14,392 nt of DNA from Thermoleophilaceae bacterium (lineage in GTDB: Bacteria; Actinomycetota; Thermoleophilia; Solirubrobacterales; Thermoleophilaceae): positions 1-14,392 of the forward strand of contig JACCXP010000011.1 of assembly GCA_013696905.1 (NCBI GenBank), in the 5' to 3' direction. Shown piece after piece: positions 1 to 6,779 of the stretch. Every line of letters starts with the position of its first letter. The first letter of the stretch is position 1. Position numbers and translations under genes: made by a program. The notes below the pieces were generated by a model, which saw nothing but the letters and a program-made list of their open reading frames with translations, was not told where the DNA came from and did not search any database.

Positions 1-473
1 GAGAACGGCTCGTCGAGCACCAGCAGCTCGGGGTCGTGCACGAGCGCCGCCGCTAGTTGGACGCGCTGTTGGTTGCCGAGCGACAGCTCCTCCACGCGGT
101 CGTTCGCCCGCTCCGCGAGTCCCAGGCGCTCGATCCACCGGTCGGCCGCCGCGCGCGCCGTCGCGGCACCGAGGCCGTGAAGTTGGGCTAGATAGGAGAG
201 CTGGGGGCGCACGCGCATCTTGGGGTAGAGGCCGCGCTCCTCGGGCATGTAACCGAAGCGAGCCCGCGCCGTCGCATCGACCGGCCGCTTCCCCCAGAGC
301 ACCTGGCCCGCGTCCGCTTCGAGCACGCCGAGGACGATCCGCATCGCGGTCGTCTTGCCGGCGCCGTTGGGGCCGACGAAGCCGAACATCTGCCCGCGCT
401 CGACCGAGAAGGACAGCCCGTCGAGGGCGACGAGGTCGCCGTAGCGGCGCGACAGTTCGATCAGCTCGAGCAC
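1..473 (-). CDS. ABC transporter ATP-binding protein (N-terminal part, runs off the left edge)
   Basis: Nucleotide-binding subunit of an ABC transporter; it hydrolyses ATP at the inner face of the membrane to drive a partner permease. About 157 residues are in the window. The Walker A motif GPNGAGKTT is at residues 34-42, the signature LSLGNQQ at 130-136 and Walker B LLVLDEP at 150-156. The stretch MPEERGLYPKM (76-86) is typical of the NatA/YhaQ-like exporter group, which usually has a C-terminal DUF4162 domain and a membrane partner encoded next; both would lie outside this window. The GTG start at 473 is chosen because the frame has a stop upstream and no other ATG, GTG or TTG between. A promoter-like -35/-10 pair ends 6 bases before it. 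Substrate unknown; sodium or drug export is only a family-level guess. Confidence 0.9.
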   Translation of the reverse strand, partial: MLELIELSRRYGDLVALDGLSFSVERGQMFGFVGPNGAGKTTAMRIVLGVLEADAGQVLWGKRPVDATARARFGYMPEERGLYPKMRVRPQLSYLAQLHGLGAATARAAADRWIERLGLAERANDRVEELSLGNQQRVQLAAALVHDPELLVLDEPF

Positions 474-479
474 GGGCCC

Positions 480-508
480 ACGGTCGCGCGGCGCCCGCCC
501 GCCGTCAA
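480..508 (-). promoter_or_regulatory. Candidate leaderless promoter of the ABC ATPase gene
   Basis: On the minus strand TTGACG (508-503) is followed, after exactly 17 bases, by GACCGT (485-480), and then by 6 bases before the GTG start at 473. The -35 is close to consensus; the -10 keeps only the A at position 2 and T at position 6. The spacing would put the transcription start at the start codon, meaning a leaderless message. No ribosome binding site is visible. Inference from sequence only. Confidence 0.5.
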
Positions 509-532
509 GCCGTGTTCACGACACTTTCACGC

Positions 533-552
533 GGCCGCCGCTCCCGGCGGCC
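533..552 (-). terminator. GC-rich hairpin after the helicase gene, possible terminator
   Basis: A perfect 8-base stem (GGCCGCCG, 533-540, with CGGCGGCC, 545-552) closes a 4-base loop. It begins 5 bases after the helicase stop codon, in the 84-base gap before the ABC gene. No T-run follows on the minus strand, so it would be the U-less hairpin type proposed for high-GC actinobacteria. It could also be chance in GC-rich DNA. Confidence 0.4.
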
Positions 553-557
553 ACGGG

Positions 558-2738
558 TCAGCGCTTCTTCAGCGGCGCGTAGTCGGCCATCAGCTTGCGC
601 TCAGACCCGTCGCCCGTGAAGCGCACCACGATCAGGCCGCCGGGCTCGTGGCCGATCACCATGCCGTCGCCGAAGGCGGCGTGCACAACCTCGTCGCCGA
701 GCGCGAACGAGGCGCCCCGCACGGGCTCCCTGCGCGACGGCTCCAGGGTCTCACCGCGATCCCAGCGCGCGACGCTCGCGGCGGGGGCGCGGCTCGCCTG
801 TGCCTCGCGGTCGGTCAGCTCGAGCGGGATCTCGCCGAGGAAGCGGCTTGGGATGCCGAAGTCGCGCGACCCATAGAGGTTGCGGGTGCGTGCGCAGGTC
901 AGGTAGAGCTCGCGCTTGGCGCGCGTGAGGCCCACGTAGCAGAGCCGGCGCTCCTCCTCCATGTCGCCGGCCTCGACCGCGCGCATGTGCGGGAAGACCC
1001 CGTCCTCCATCCCGATGATGAAGACGACCGGATACTCGAGTCCTTTGGCGTTGTGAAGCGTCATCAGCGTCAGCGAGCCCTCCTCGTCCTTGAGCGAGTC
1101 CTGGTCCGCGAACAGCGAGATCTGCTGGAGGAACTCCTCGAGCGAGGGCTCGTCCGCGGAGGCGTCGTACTCGCGCGCGACACCCACGAGCTCGTCGAGG
1201 TTCTCGATCCGGCCCTGCGACTCGATCGTGCGCTCGGCCTCGAGCGCGTCGCGATAGCCGGTCTCCGACAGCGTCTCCTGGAGCAGGTCGCCGACGGAGG
1301 CGACATCGGCCCGCTCGCACAGGCGCTCCATCACCGACATGAAGCGCCCGACCGACTTGACCGCCGCGGCGCCGAGGCCGGACACCCGCTCCGGCGCCGC
1401 CGCGACGTCCCAAACCGGCTCCCCGAGCGTGTTCGCCTGGGCCACGATCCGTCCCTGGGTCGTCTGCCCGATGCCCCGCCGCGGGGTGCCGACCGCGCGC
1501 AGGAACGCGACGGCGTCCAGCGGGTTGGCGATCCAGGTGAGATACGCGAGTGCGTCGCGGATCTCGGCGCGCTCGTAGAACTTGGTGCCGCCGATCACCT
1601 GATAGCCGACGCCGTAGCGCACCAGCGTGTCCTCGAGCACGCGGCTCTGGGCATTCGCCCGATAGAAGACGGCGACCTCGTCACGCGAGCCGCCCTCGTC
1701 GACGTGGCGCTCGACCTGGCCCGCCACGAAGCGCGCCTCCGCGTGCTCGTCCTCGAGCTCGCGCACGTGCACCGGGTCCCCCTGGCCGACGTCGGTCCAC
1801 AGCTCCTTGTGCTTCTGGCCGCGGTTGTTCGACATCACCGTGTTCGCGGCCGAGAGGATCGTCTGGGTCGAGCGGTAGTTCTGCTCGAGCTTCACGACGC
1901 GGGCGTCGGGGAAGTCGTCCTCGAAGTCGAGGATGTTGCGGATGTCGGCTCCCCGAAAGCCATAGATCGACTGCCAGTCGTCGCCGACCACGAACAGGTT
2001 GCGCCGTTCGCCGGCGAGCAGCTGGAGCCAGCGGTACTGCGCGCGGTTGGTGTCCTGGTACTCGTCGACGAGGATGTGGCGGAAGTTGTGCTGGTAGCGG
2101 TCGCGCACCTCGGAGAAGAGCTCCATCACGTTCACGCAGCGCAGCAGTAGGTCGTCGAAGTCCATCGCGTTCATCGAGTGCGCCCGCTGCTCGTAGAGCG
2201 CGTAGACGTCGGCCGCCGTCTGCTCGAAGAAGGAGCCGACCTGCTGGCGATAGCCGGCGGCGTCGAGCGTCGCGTTCTTGGCGTCTGAGATCTGTCGCTT
2301 GATCGCGCGCGGCGCGAAGCGCTTGGGGTCGACGTCGAGCTCCTCGAGGCACTGCTTCACGAGCCGCAGCGAGTCGGCCTCGTCGTAGATCGTGAACCCG
2401 CGCGTGTAGCCGAGCCGCGGAGCCTCGGCGCGCAGCATGCGGGCGCACGCCGAATGGAAGGTCATCAGCCACATCGCGCGCGTGCGCGCCCCGACGAGCA
2501 CCTCGACGCGCTCGCGCATCTCGCGTGCGGCCTTGTTGGTGAAGGTGATCGCGAGGATCTCGCCCGGGTTGGCCTGGCGCGTGTGGATCAGGTGCGCGAT
2601 CCGCCGGGTGAGCACGGCGGTCTTGCCGGATCCCGCTCCCGCCAGCACGAGCAGCGGGCCCTCGGTGTGGGTGACCGCCTCGCGCTGCGGTGGATTGAGC
2701 CCGTCGAGGAGCGAGTCCGAGGCCGTCGTGGTACTCAT
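558..2738 (-). CDS. pcrA: ATP-dependent 3'-5' DNA helicase, UvrD/PcrA family
   Basis: Superfamily 1A DNA translocase/helicase for repair, replication and removal of stalled RNA polymerase. It has 726 residues, the usual PcrA size. Visible motifs: Q motif LNPPQREAV (14-22), Walker A GAGSGKT (34-40), Ia TFTNKAAREM, Walker B DEYQDT (225-230), motif III GDDWQSIYGFRGAD (252-265), motif IV EQNYRST, motif V TLHNAKGLEYPVVF and motif VI YVGLTRAKREL. The last 49 residues (from FALGDEVVHAAFGDG) look like the C-terminal Tudor-like domain known to contact RNA polymerase, ending KLMADYAPLKKR. Motif III has Trp255 where GDDDQSIY is commoner. The same frame stays open far upstream, but family similarity starts at the ATG at 2738. 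The -10-like TATCCT lies 6 bases before this ATG and there is no ribosome binding site, so the message may be leaderless. Confidence 0.96.
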   Translation of the reverse strand: MSTTTASDSLLDGLNPPQREAVTHTEGPLLVLAGAGSGKTAVLTRRIAHLIHTRQANPGEILAITFTNKAAREMRERVEVLVGARTRAMWLMTFHSACARMLRAEAPRLGYTRGFTIYDEADSLRLVKQCLEELDVDPKRFAPRAIKRQISDAKNATLDAAGYRQQVGSFFEQTAADVYALYEQRAHSMNAMDFDDLLLRCVNVMELFSEVRDRYQHNFRHILVDEYQDTNRAQYRWLQLLAGERRNLFVVGDDWQSIYGFRGADIRNILDFEDDFPDARVVKLEQNYRSTQTILSAANTVMSNNRGQKHKELWTDVGQGDPVHVRELEDEHAEARFVAGQVERHVDEGGSRDEVAVFYRANAQSRVLEDTLVRYGVGYQVIGGTKFYERAEIRDALAYLTWIANPLDAVAFLRAVGTPRRGIGQTTQGRIVAQANTLGEPVWDVAAAPERVSGLGAAAVKSVGRFMSVMERLCERADVASVGDLLQETLSETGYRDALEAERTIESQGRIENLDELVGVAREYDASADEPSLEEFLQQISLFADQDSLKDEEGSLTLMTLHNAKGLEYPVVFIIGMEDGVFPHMRAVEAGDMEEERRLCYVGLTRAKRELYLTCARTRNLYGSRDFGIPSRFLGEIPLELTDREAQASRAPAASVARWDRGETLEPSRREPVRGASFALGDEVVHAAFGDGMVIGHEPGGLIVVRFTGDGSERKLMADYAPLKKR

Positions 2739-2744
2739 AACGCG

Positions 2745-2750
2745 AGGATA
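2745..2750 (-). promoter_or_regulatory. Candidate leaderless -10 element of pcrA
   Basis: TATCCT on the minus strand (2750-2745) fits the actinobacterial TAnnnT -10 pattern and ends 6 bases before the ATG at 2738, so transcription would start at or next to the start codon. No convincing -35 hexamer lies 16-19 bases upstream. Confidence 0.5.
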
Positions 2751-2752
2751 GA

Positions 2753-2781
2753 GTGGCGCCCGGCAGCCCCGGCAGCGCCAC
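2753..2781. promoter_or_regulatory. Inverted repeat in the divergent pcrA/hydrolase gap
   Basis: GTGGCGC (2753-2759) and GCGCCAC (2775-2781) form a perfect 7-base inverted repeat with centres 22 bases apart, about two helical turns. It lies directly upstream of the proposed pcrA -10 and about 30 bases before the hydrolase start. The position suits an operator shared by both genes. No known regulator box is recognised, and short GC repeats arise by chance. Confidence 0.3.
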
Positions 2782-2792
2782 CGCACCCGGCC

Positions 2793-2799
2793 AAAGGAG
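2793..2799 (+). promoter_or_regulatory. Ribosome binding site deciding the hydrolase start
   Basis: AAAGGAG lies 11 bases before the GTG at 2811. A TTG at 2802 is only 2 bases away, too close, and the GTG at 2817 is 17 away. The site therefore favours 2811. Confidence 0.6.
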
Positions 2800-2810
2800 C
2801 CTTGCCAGCC

Positions 2811-3656
2811 GTGCCCGTGGCGAAGAACGGAAGCGCTCAGATCCACTATGAGAGCGCCGGCAGGGGGCCGGCGGTGCTCCTGATCATGGGGCTCGCGATG
2901 GCGGCAAGCGGCTGGTGGCGCACCGTGCCGGTGCTCTCGAAGTCGTTCCGCGTGCTGACCTTCGACAACCGCGGCATCGGCCGCAGCGACTCCTCGGGCT
3001 CGTACTCGATGCGCGAGCTGGCCGAGGACGCCCTGGCGGTGCTCGACGCCGCGGGAGAGGAGACCGCGCACGTCTACGGGATCTCGCTCGGCGGGATGAT
3101 CGCCCAGGAGCTCACGCTCAGGCACCCTGAGCGGGTGCGCTCGCTCGTGCTCGGCGCGACCACGGTCGGGGGGCCGAGTGCACCGCACGCGGACCGGGCG
3201 ACGCTCGACTTCTTCAGGCGCGCCGTGAGCATGGACGCGGAGGAGGCGATCTGGGCCTCGGTGCCGTACTCGTACGCCAAGTTCACACGGCCCGCGGACG
3301 TCGAGCGGATCGGCGAGGACCTCACCCGGCGCCTCGCAAATCCGGTCGACCGCAGCGTCTACGCGCGCCAGGTCGGCGCCGGCATCGGTCACGACACCTC
3401 CTTCCGGCTCGACGACGTGGAGGTCCCGACGCTGATCGTGCACGGGAAGGAGGATCGCGTCGTGCCGGTCGAGAACGCCCGCATCCTGGCCGAGGCGGTA
3501 CCCGACGCGGAGCTTCGCACCTGGCCCGGCGCCGGGCACCTGTACACGACCGACGAGCCCAAGGCCGACCAATACGTGGCCCGCTTCCTCAAGGAGCGCA
3601 CGAAGCCGCGCCCGCTCACCGAGCGCCTGCGCAGCGTGCTTCCGCACGTCGGCTGA
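2811..3656 (+). CDS. Alpha/beta-fold hydrolase
   Basis: Serine hydrolase of the alpha/beta fold (AB hydrolase 1 type), 281 residues, with no signal peptide, so cytoplasmic. The nucleophile elbow GISLGG places Ser92, the acid is probably Asp215 in HGKEDRVVP, and the histidine is His243 in GAGHLYTTDEP. The oxyanion-side segment LIMGLAMAASGWW and the strand FDNRGIGRSD (51-60) are typical of esterase and 3-oxoadipate-enol-lactonase relatives. A lid of about 60 residues lies between the Ser and Asp. The substrate cannot be told from sequence. The GTG start at 2811 is supported by AAAGGAG upstream; GTG 2817 is the alternative. The next gene starts 6 bases after the stop, so the two are probably co-transcribed, which could link the enzyme to nucleoside salvage. 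That link is only inferred from position. Confidence 0.9.
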   Translation: MPVAKNGSAQIHYESAGRGPAVLLIMGLAMAASGWWRTVPVLSKSFRVLTFDNRGIGRSDSSGSYSMRELAEDALAVLDAAGEETAHVYGISLGGMIAQELTLRHPERVRSLVLGATTVGGPSAPHADRATLDFFRRAVSMDAEEAIWASVPYSYAKFTRPADVERIGEDLTRRLANPVDRSVYARQVGAGIGHDTSFRLDDVEVPTLIVHGKEDRVVPVENARILAEAVPDAELRTWPGAGHLYTTDEPKADQYVARFLKERTKPRPLTERLRSVLPHVG

Positions 3657-3662
3657 GGCCTC

Positions 3663-4535
3663 GTGGGCCTCTGCGACGAGGTCCGGGCCGCCTGTGCTCG
3701 CATCGCGGAGAGCGCCCGCTGGGTCGAGATCGACTTCGGCGCGATGGAAGCTGTCGAGCCAGGCCCCGAACCGGTGCTCGACCCGGAGCACCACTATCTC
3801 GACGGCCCGCGCGAGCAGGTCGCCGACTATCTGCTCGCGCTTGATGCGATCAACTTCGGCTCCGGCTGGTTCGCGACGCTGCGAAAGCGACCGGGGTGCT
3901 CGGGCTACTACACCGTCTCCTCGGCGCTCGCCGACCACTACCGGGCCGCGGGGCCGTGGTCTCCCGCCGAGCTGCGAGCGCTCGACGCTGCGACCGTGGC
4001 GCGAGTGCTCGGCCAGGATCCCGATCACGAGCTGATGGGCATCTACGCCCGCGCCCTGCGCGACCTGGGCGCCTTTCTGGGCGAGCGCTCGGCGCTCGCG
4101 GTCGCCGACGACGCGGACGGCTCGGCCGAGCGCCTCGCGGCTACGCTCGCCGCCGGCATGGAGCTCTTCGACGACACGGGCTTCTACAAGCGTGCGCAGA
4201 TCACCGCCAACGACCTCGCGCTCGCGGGCGTCGCCGACTTCCACGATCTCGATCGGCTGACGATCTTCGCCGACAACCTGGTGCCGCACGTGCTCCGGGT
4301 CGACGGCGTCCTGCGCTACCACCCTGAGCTCGCGCGCACGATCGACGCAGGCGACCTGCTGGCGCCCGGGGAGCAGGAGCGCGAGATCCGTGCCTGCGCG
4401 CTGCACGCCTGCGAGCGACTCGCCCGCCGGCTCGAGGTGGCGCCACGGACGCTCGACGTCTGGCTCTGGAGCCGGGGGCAGCTCCCCCGATACAAGGCGC
4501 GCCCGCGCCACCGCACGCGGACCGTCTTCTACTAG
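3663..4535 (+). CDS. Queuosine salvage protein, Qng1/DUF2419 family N-glycosylase
   Basis: 290 residues over the full family length. Members of this family (Qng1, human C9orf64) cleave queuosine 5'-phosphate to release queuine, which tRNA-guanine transglycosylase can then place in tRNA. Recognisable family blocks are DAINFGSGW (61-69), FYKRAQI (174-180), FHDLDRLTIFADN (193-205), RYHPEL (218-223), EQEREIRACALHACE (237-251) and LDVWLWSRG (264-272). Asp204 in FADN corresponds to the conserved family aspartate; the following residue is Asn where Tyr is common. The GTG start at 3663 follows a weak GAGG 4 bases before it and lies 6 bases after the hydrolase stop. No queuosine synthesis gene, transporter or transglycosylase lies in the window. 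The family call is strong; the exact nucleotide or nucleoside substrate is inferred. Confidence 0.88.
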   Translation: MGLCDEVRAACARIAESARWVEIDFGAMEAVEPGPEPVLDPEHHYLDGPREQVADYLLALDAINFGSGWFATLRKRPGCSGYYTVSSALADHYRAAGPWSPAELRALDAATVARVLGQDPDHELMGIYARALRDLGAFLGERSALAVADDADGSAERLAATLAAGMELFDDTGFYKRAQITANDLALAGVADFHDLDRLTIFADNLVPHVLRVDGVLRYHPELARTIDAGDLLAPGEQEREIRACALHACERLARRLEVAPRTLDVWLWSRGQLPRYKARPRHRTRTVFY

Positions 4536-4551
4536 GCCGCGGCCGCGCAAG

Positions 4552-4557
4552 TATCAT
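4552..4557 (+). promoter_or_regulatory. Candidate -10 element for the E1 alpha/beta genes
   Basis: TATCAT lies in the 74-base gap after the queuosine-salvage gene, 52 bases before the ATG at 4610. It is a good -10 match and would leave a leader of about 45 bases containing a strong ribosome binding site. The -35 region is poor. Confidence 0.4.
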
Positions 4558-4598
4558 CCGACAGCGGCGACGGGCACGGCAACTCGGGCAGCGGCTAC

Positions 4599-4604
4599 AG
4601 GAGG
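4599..4604 (+). promoter_or_regulatory. Strong ribosome binding site of E1 alpha
   Basis: AGGAGG is a full Shine-Dalgarno match 5 bases before the ATG at 4610. It is the clearest such site in the window and fixes the start of E1 alpha despite its unusual basic N-terminal tail. Confidence 0.85.
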
Positions 4605-4609
4605 CTTGG

Positions 4610-5740
4610 ATGGCGCAGACGAAGGGATCCGCGAACGCCAGGTCGTCCAACGGCCGCCGCAAGCGCACGAAGAAGGAAGAGGACTCACCCGAGGTAGCCA
4701 GGCTGCGCGAGCACTACGAGATGATGGTCCTGATCCGGCTGTTCGAGGAGGAGACCGAGCGCCAGTACAAGAAGGCGCAAATCGGGGGCTACTGCCACCT
4801 GTCGTCGGGGCAGGAGGCGACCAACGTCGGCGCCTGCGCGGCACTGCTCAAGGAGGACGTGCTCTTCACGGGCTACCGCGGGCACGGCTTCGCGCTCGCC
4901 AAGGGGATCGACCCCGGCAAGGTGATGGCCGAGCTCTTCGGCCGGGTCGACGGCGCCGCTCACGGCCGCGGCGGCTCGATGCACATCTGCGACGCCGAGT
5001 ACAACTACCTCGGCGGCTGGGGCATCGTCGCCGGGCAGCTCCCGCTCGCCACCGGTGCTGCCTTCGCGCTGTCGCAGGAGGACCAGCCCTACGCGGTCCT
5101 GTGCGAGCTCGGCGAGGGCGCGGTCAACATGGGCGCCTGGCACGAGTCGCTCAATCTCGCCGGCATCTGGGACCTGCCGGTCGTGTTCCTCGTGCTCAAC
5201 AACATCTACGGGATGGGCACGACCGTCGACAAGGCCTCGGCGGAGCCCGAGATCTACAAGCGCGCGGCCGCCTTCCGCATGCACGGCGAGCGCGTCAACG
5301 GGCAGGACCTCGAGGAGGTGCTCGAGGCCTCCGACCGGCTGATGACGCGCGCCCGCGAGGAGCGCAAGCCGGCGGTGCTCGAGTGCATGACCTACCGCTT
5401 CCGCGGGCACTCGGTGGCGGATGCGGGGACGGCCTACCGCACCAAGGAGGAGGTCTTCGAGCGGCAGGAGAACGACCCGATTCCGGCGTTCGGCAAGGCG
5501 CTGCTCGAGCGTGGGGCGATCTCGTCGCAGGACGAGCTCGACGAGATCCGCTCGCGCGCCGAGAAGAAGGTCGACGAGGCGGTCGAGTTCGCCGAGCAGA
5601 GCGCCGATCCTGACGTCGACACGCTTGCCCAGCACGTCTACGGCGACCCCGACACCGCCGACCAGTTCGCGCGCATGGGTCCCGGCAGTCCCTACGGCGA
5701 ACGCGAGCTCGTGCTCTCGAGCGGATTGGGGTCCTCCTGA
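4610..5740 (+). CDS. pdhA: Thiamine-diphosphate 2-oxoacid dehydrogenase E1 component, alpha subunit
   Basis: Alpha subunit of the heterotetrameric E1 that decarboxylates pyruvate or a related 2-oxoacid (branched-chain, or acetoin in AcoA relatives) and passes the acyl group to lipoyl-E2. It has 376 residues. Family marks are FEEETERQYKK, HLSSGQEA (63-70), YRGHG (89-93), HGRGGSMH (118-125), the ThDP/Mg motif GEGAVNMG (168-175) ending at NN (197-198), and the phosphorylation-loop region FRGHSVADAGTAYR (264-277). The usual GDG is GEG here, with Glu169 in place of the metal-binding Asp. About 28 extra N-terminal residues are basic and probably disordered; a strong ribosome binding site supports their translation. 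The TGA overlaps the beta-subunit ATG by one base. Substrate specificity cannot be settled from sequence. Confidence 0.93.
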   Translation: MAQTKGSANARSSNGRRKRTKKEEDSPEVARLREHYEMMVLIRLFEEETERQYKKAQIGGYCHLSSGQEATNVGACAALLKEDVLFTGYRGHGFALAKGIDPGKVMAELFGRVDGAAHGRGGSMHICDAEYNYLGGWGIVAGQLPLATGAAFALSQEDQPYAVLCELGEGAVNMGAWHESLNLAGIWDLPVVFLVLNNIYGMGTTVDKASAEPEIYKRAAAFRMHGERVNGQDLEEVLEASDRLMTRAREERKPAVLECMTYRFRGHSVADAGTAYRTKEEVFERQENDPIPAFGKALLERGAISSQDELDEIRSRAEKKVDEAVEFAEQSADPDVDTLAQHVYGDPDTADQFARMGPGSPYGERELVLSSGLGSS

Positions 5741-6774
5741 TGGCCACTCTCACGACGCCGCCCGAGGTCGAGCAGGCCGGCAGCTCGACCACCACGATGA
5801 CCTACCGCGAGGCGCTCCGCCTCGCGCTGCGCGAGGAGCTCGAGCATGACGAGAAGGTCTTCCTGGTCGGCGAGGAGATCGGCGTCTTCGAGGGCTCGTA
5901 CAAGGTCACCGCGGGGCTTTTCAAGGAGTTCGGCCCCAAGCGCGTGCGCGAGGCGCCGATCTCCGAGGAGGGGTTCGTCGGCCTGTCGGTGGGCGCGGCG
6001 ATGATGGGGCTGCGCCCGGTCGTCGAGATCATGACGCTCAACTTCATCCTGGTGGCGATGGACCAGGTCGTAAACCACGCGGCGAAGGTGCGCTACATGC
6101 TCGGCGGCGAGGTCGGCTGCCCACTTGTGATCCGCACGCCGAACGGCGCCGGCAACCAGCTGACCGCGCAGCACTCGCAGTCCTTCGAGCAGTGGTTCGC
6201 GCACGTGCCGGGGCTCAAGGTCGTGGCGCCGGCGACCCCCGCCGACGCCAAGGGCCTGCTCAAGGCCGCGATCCGCGACGACGACCCGGTGATCGTGGTC
6301 GAGAACCTGCCGATCTACAAGGAGAAGGGCGAGGTCCCGGACGATCCCGAGTTCGTGACGCCGATCGGCCGCGCGCGCGTGGCACGCGAGGGCACGGACC
6401 TCACGATCGTCGCGCACTCGTTCGCCGTCAAGCGCTCGCTCGAGGTGGCCGAGCAGCTCGAGTCGGAGCTCGACGTGTCCGCCGAGGTGGTAGACCTGCG
6501 CTCGCTGCGCCCGCTCGACACGCAGACCGTGGCCGACTCGGTCTCGAAGACGAACCGCGCCCTGTGCGTCGAGGAGGGCTGGTCGAGCTACGGCACGACG
6601 GCAGAGGTGGCCGCCCGAATCCAGGATGCGTGCTTCGACGACCTCGACGCGCCAGTCGGGCGGGTGGGGATGGCCGAGGTGCCGATGCCCTACGCGAAGA
6701 ATCTCGAGAACGCCACCCTGCCCCACTCCGAGAAGATCCTCGGCGCCGCCAAGCACGTGCTCGGCGTGGCGTAG
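5740..6774 (+). CDS. pdhB: Thiamine-diphosphate 2-oxoacid dehydrogenase E1 component, beta subunit
   Basis: Beta subunit of the same E1 enzyme, 344 residues. It has GEEIG (44-48), in which a Glu assists the thiamine ring, EAPISEEGFVGLSVGAAM (71-88), PNGAGNQLTAQHSQSFE with His145, and a C-terminal transketolase domain with DLRSLRPLDTQTV and EEGWSSYG. The ATG at 5740 shares its A with the alpha-subunit stop (TGATG), so translation is probably coupled. The first 19 residues are Thr/Ser-rich and weakly conserved, and ATG 5797 (MTYREALR) is an alternative start. No E2 or E3 gene follows; the next gene is convergent and ends only 5 bases away. The complex must therefore use partners encoded elsewhere, or this E1 serves a different acceptor. 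Confidence 0.93.
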   Translation: MATLTTPPEVEQAGSSTTTMTYREALRLALREELEHDEKVFLVGEEIGVFEGSYKVTAGLFKEFGPKRVREAPISEEGFVGLSVGAAMMGLRPVVEIMTLNFILVAMDQVVNHAAKVRYMLGGEVGCPLVIRTPNGAGNQLTAQHSQSFEQWFAHVPGLKVVAPATPADAKGLLKAAIRDDDPVIVVENLPIYKEKGEVPDDPEFVTPIGRARVAREGTDLTIVAHSFAVKRSLEVAEQLESELDVSAEVVDLRSLRPLDTQTVADSVSKTNRALCVEEGWSSYGTTAEVAARIQDACFDDLDAPVGRVGMAEVPMPYAKNLENATLPHSEKILGAAKHVLGVA

Positions 6775-6779
6775 GAGAT

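Noticed and set aside
2739..4550. A 604-codon open extension of the helicase frame on the minus strand, upstream of its start
   Set aside because: It lies opposite the hydrolase and queuosine-salvage genes and its translation is Arg/Val/Glu-rich low-complexity protein with no family match. In GC-rich DNA the antisense frame of a real gene often stays open.
6775..6779. Bidirectional terminator between the convergent E1 beta and methyltransferase genes
   Set aside because: Only 5 bases separate the stops and no useful hairpin spans them. Transcripts probably overlap.
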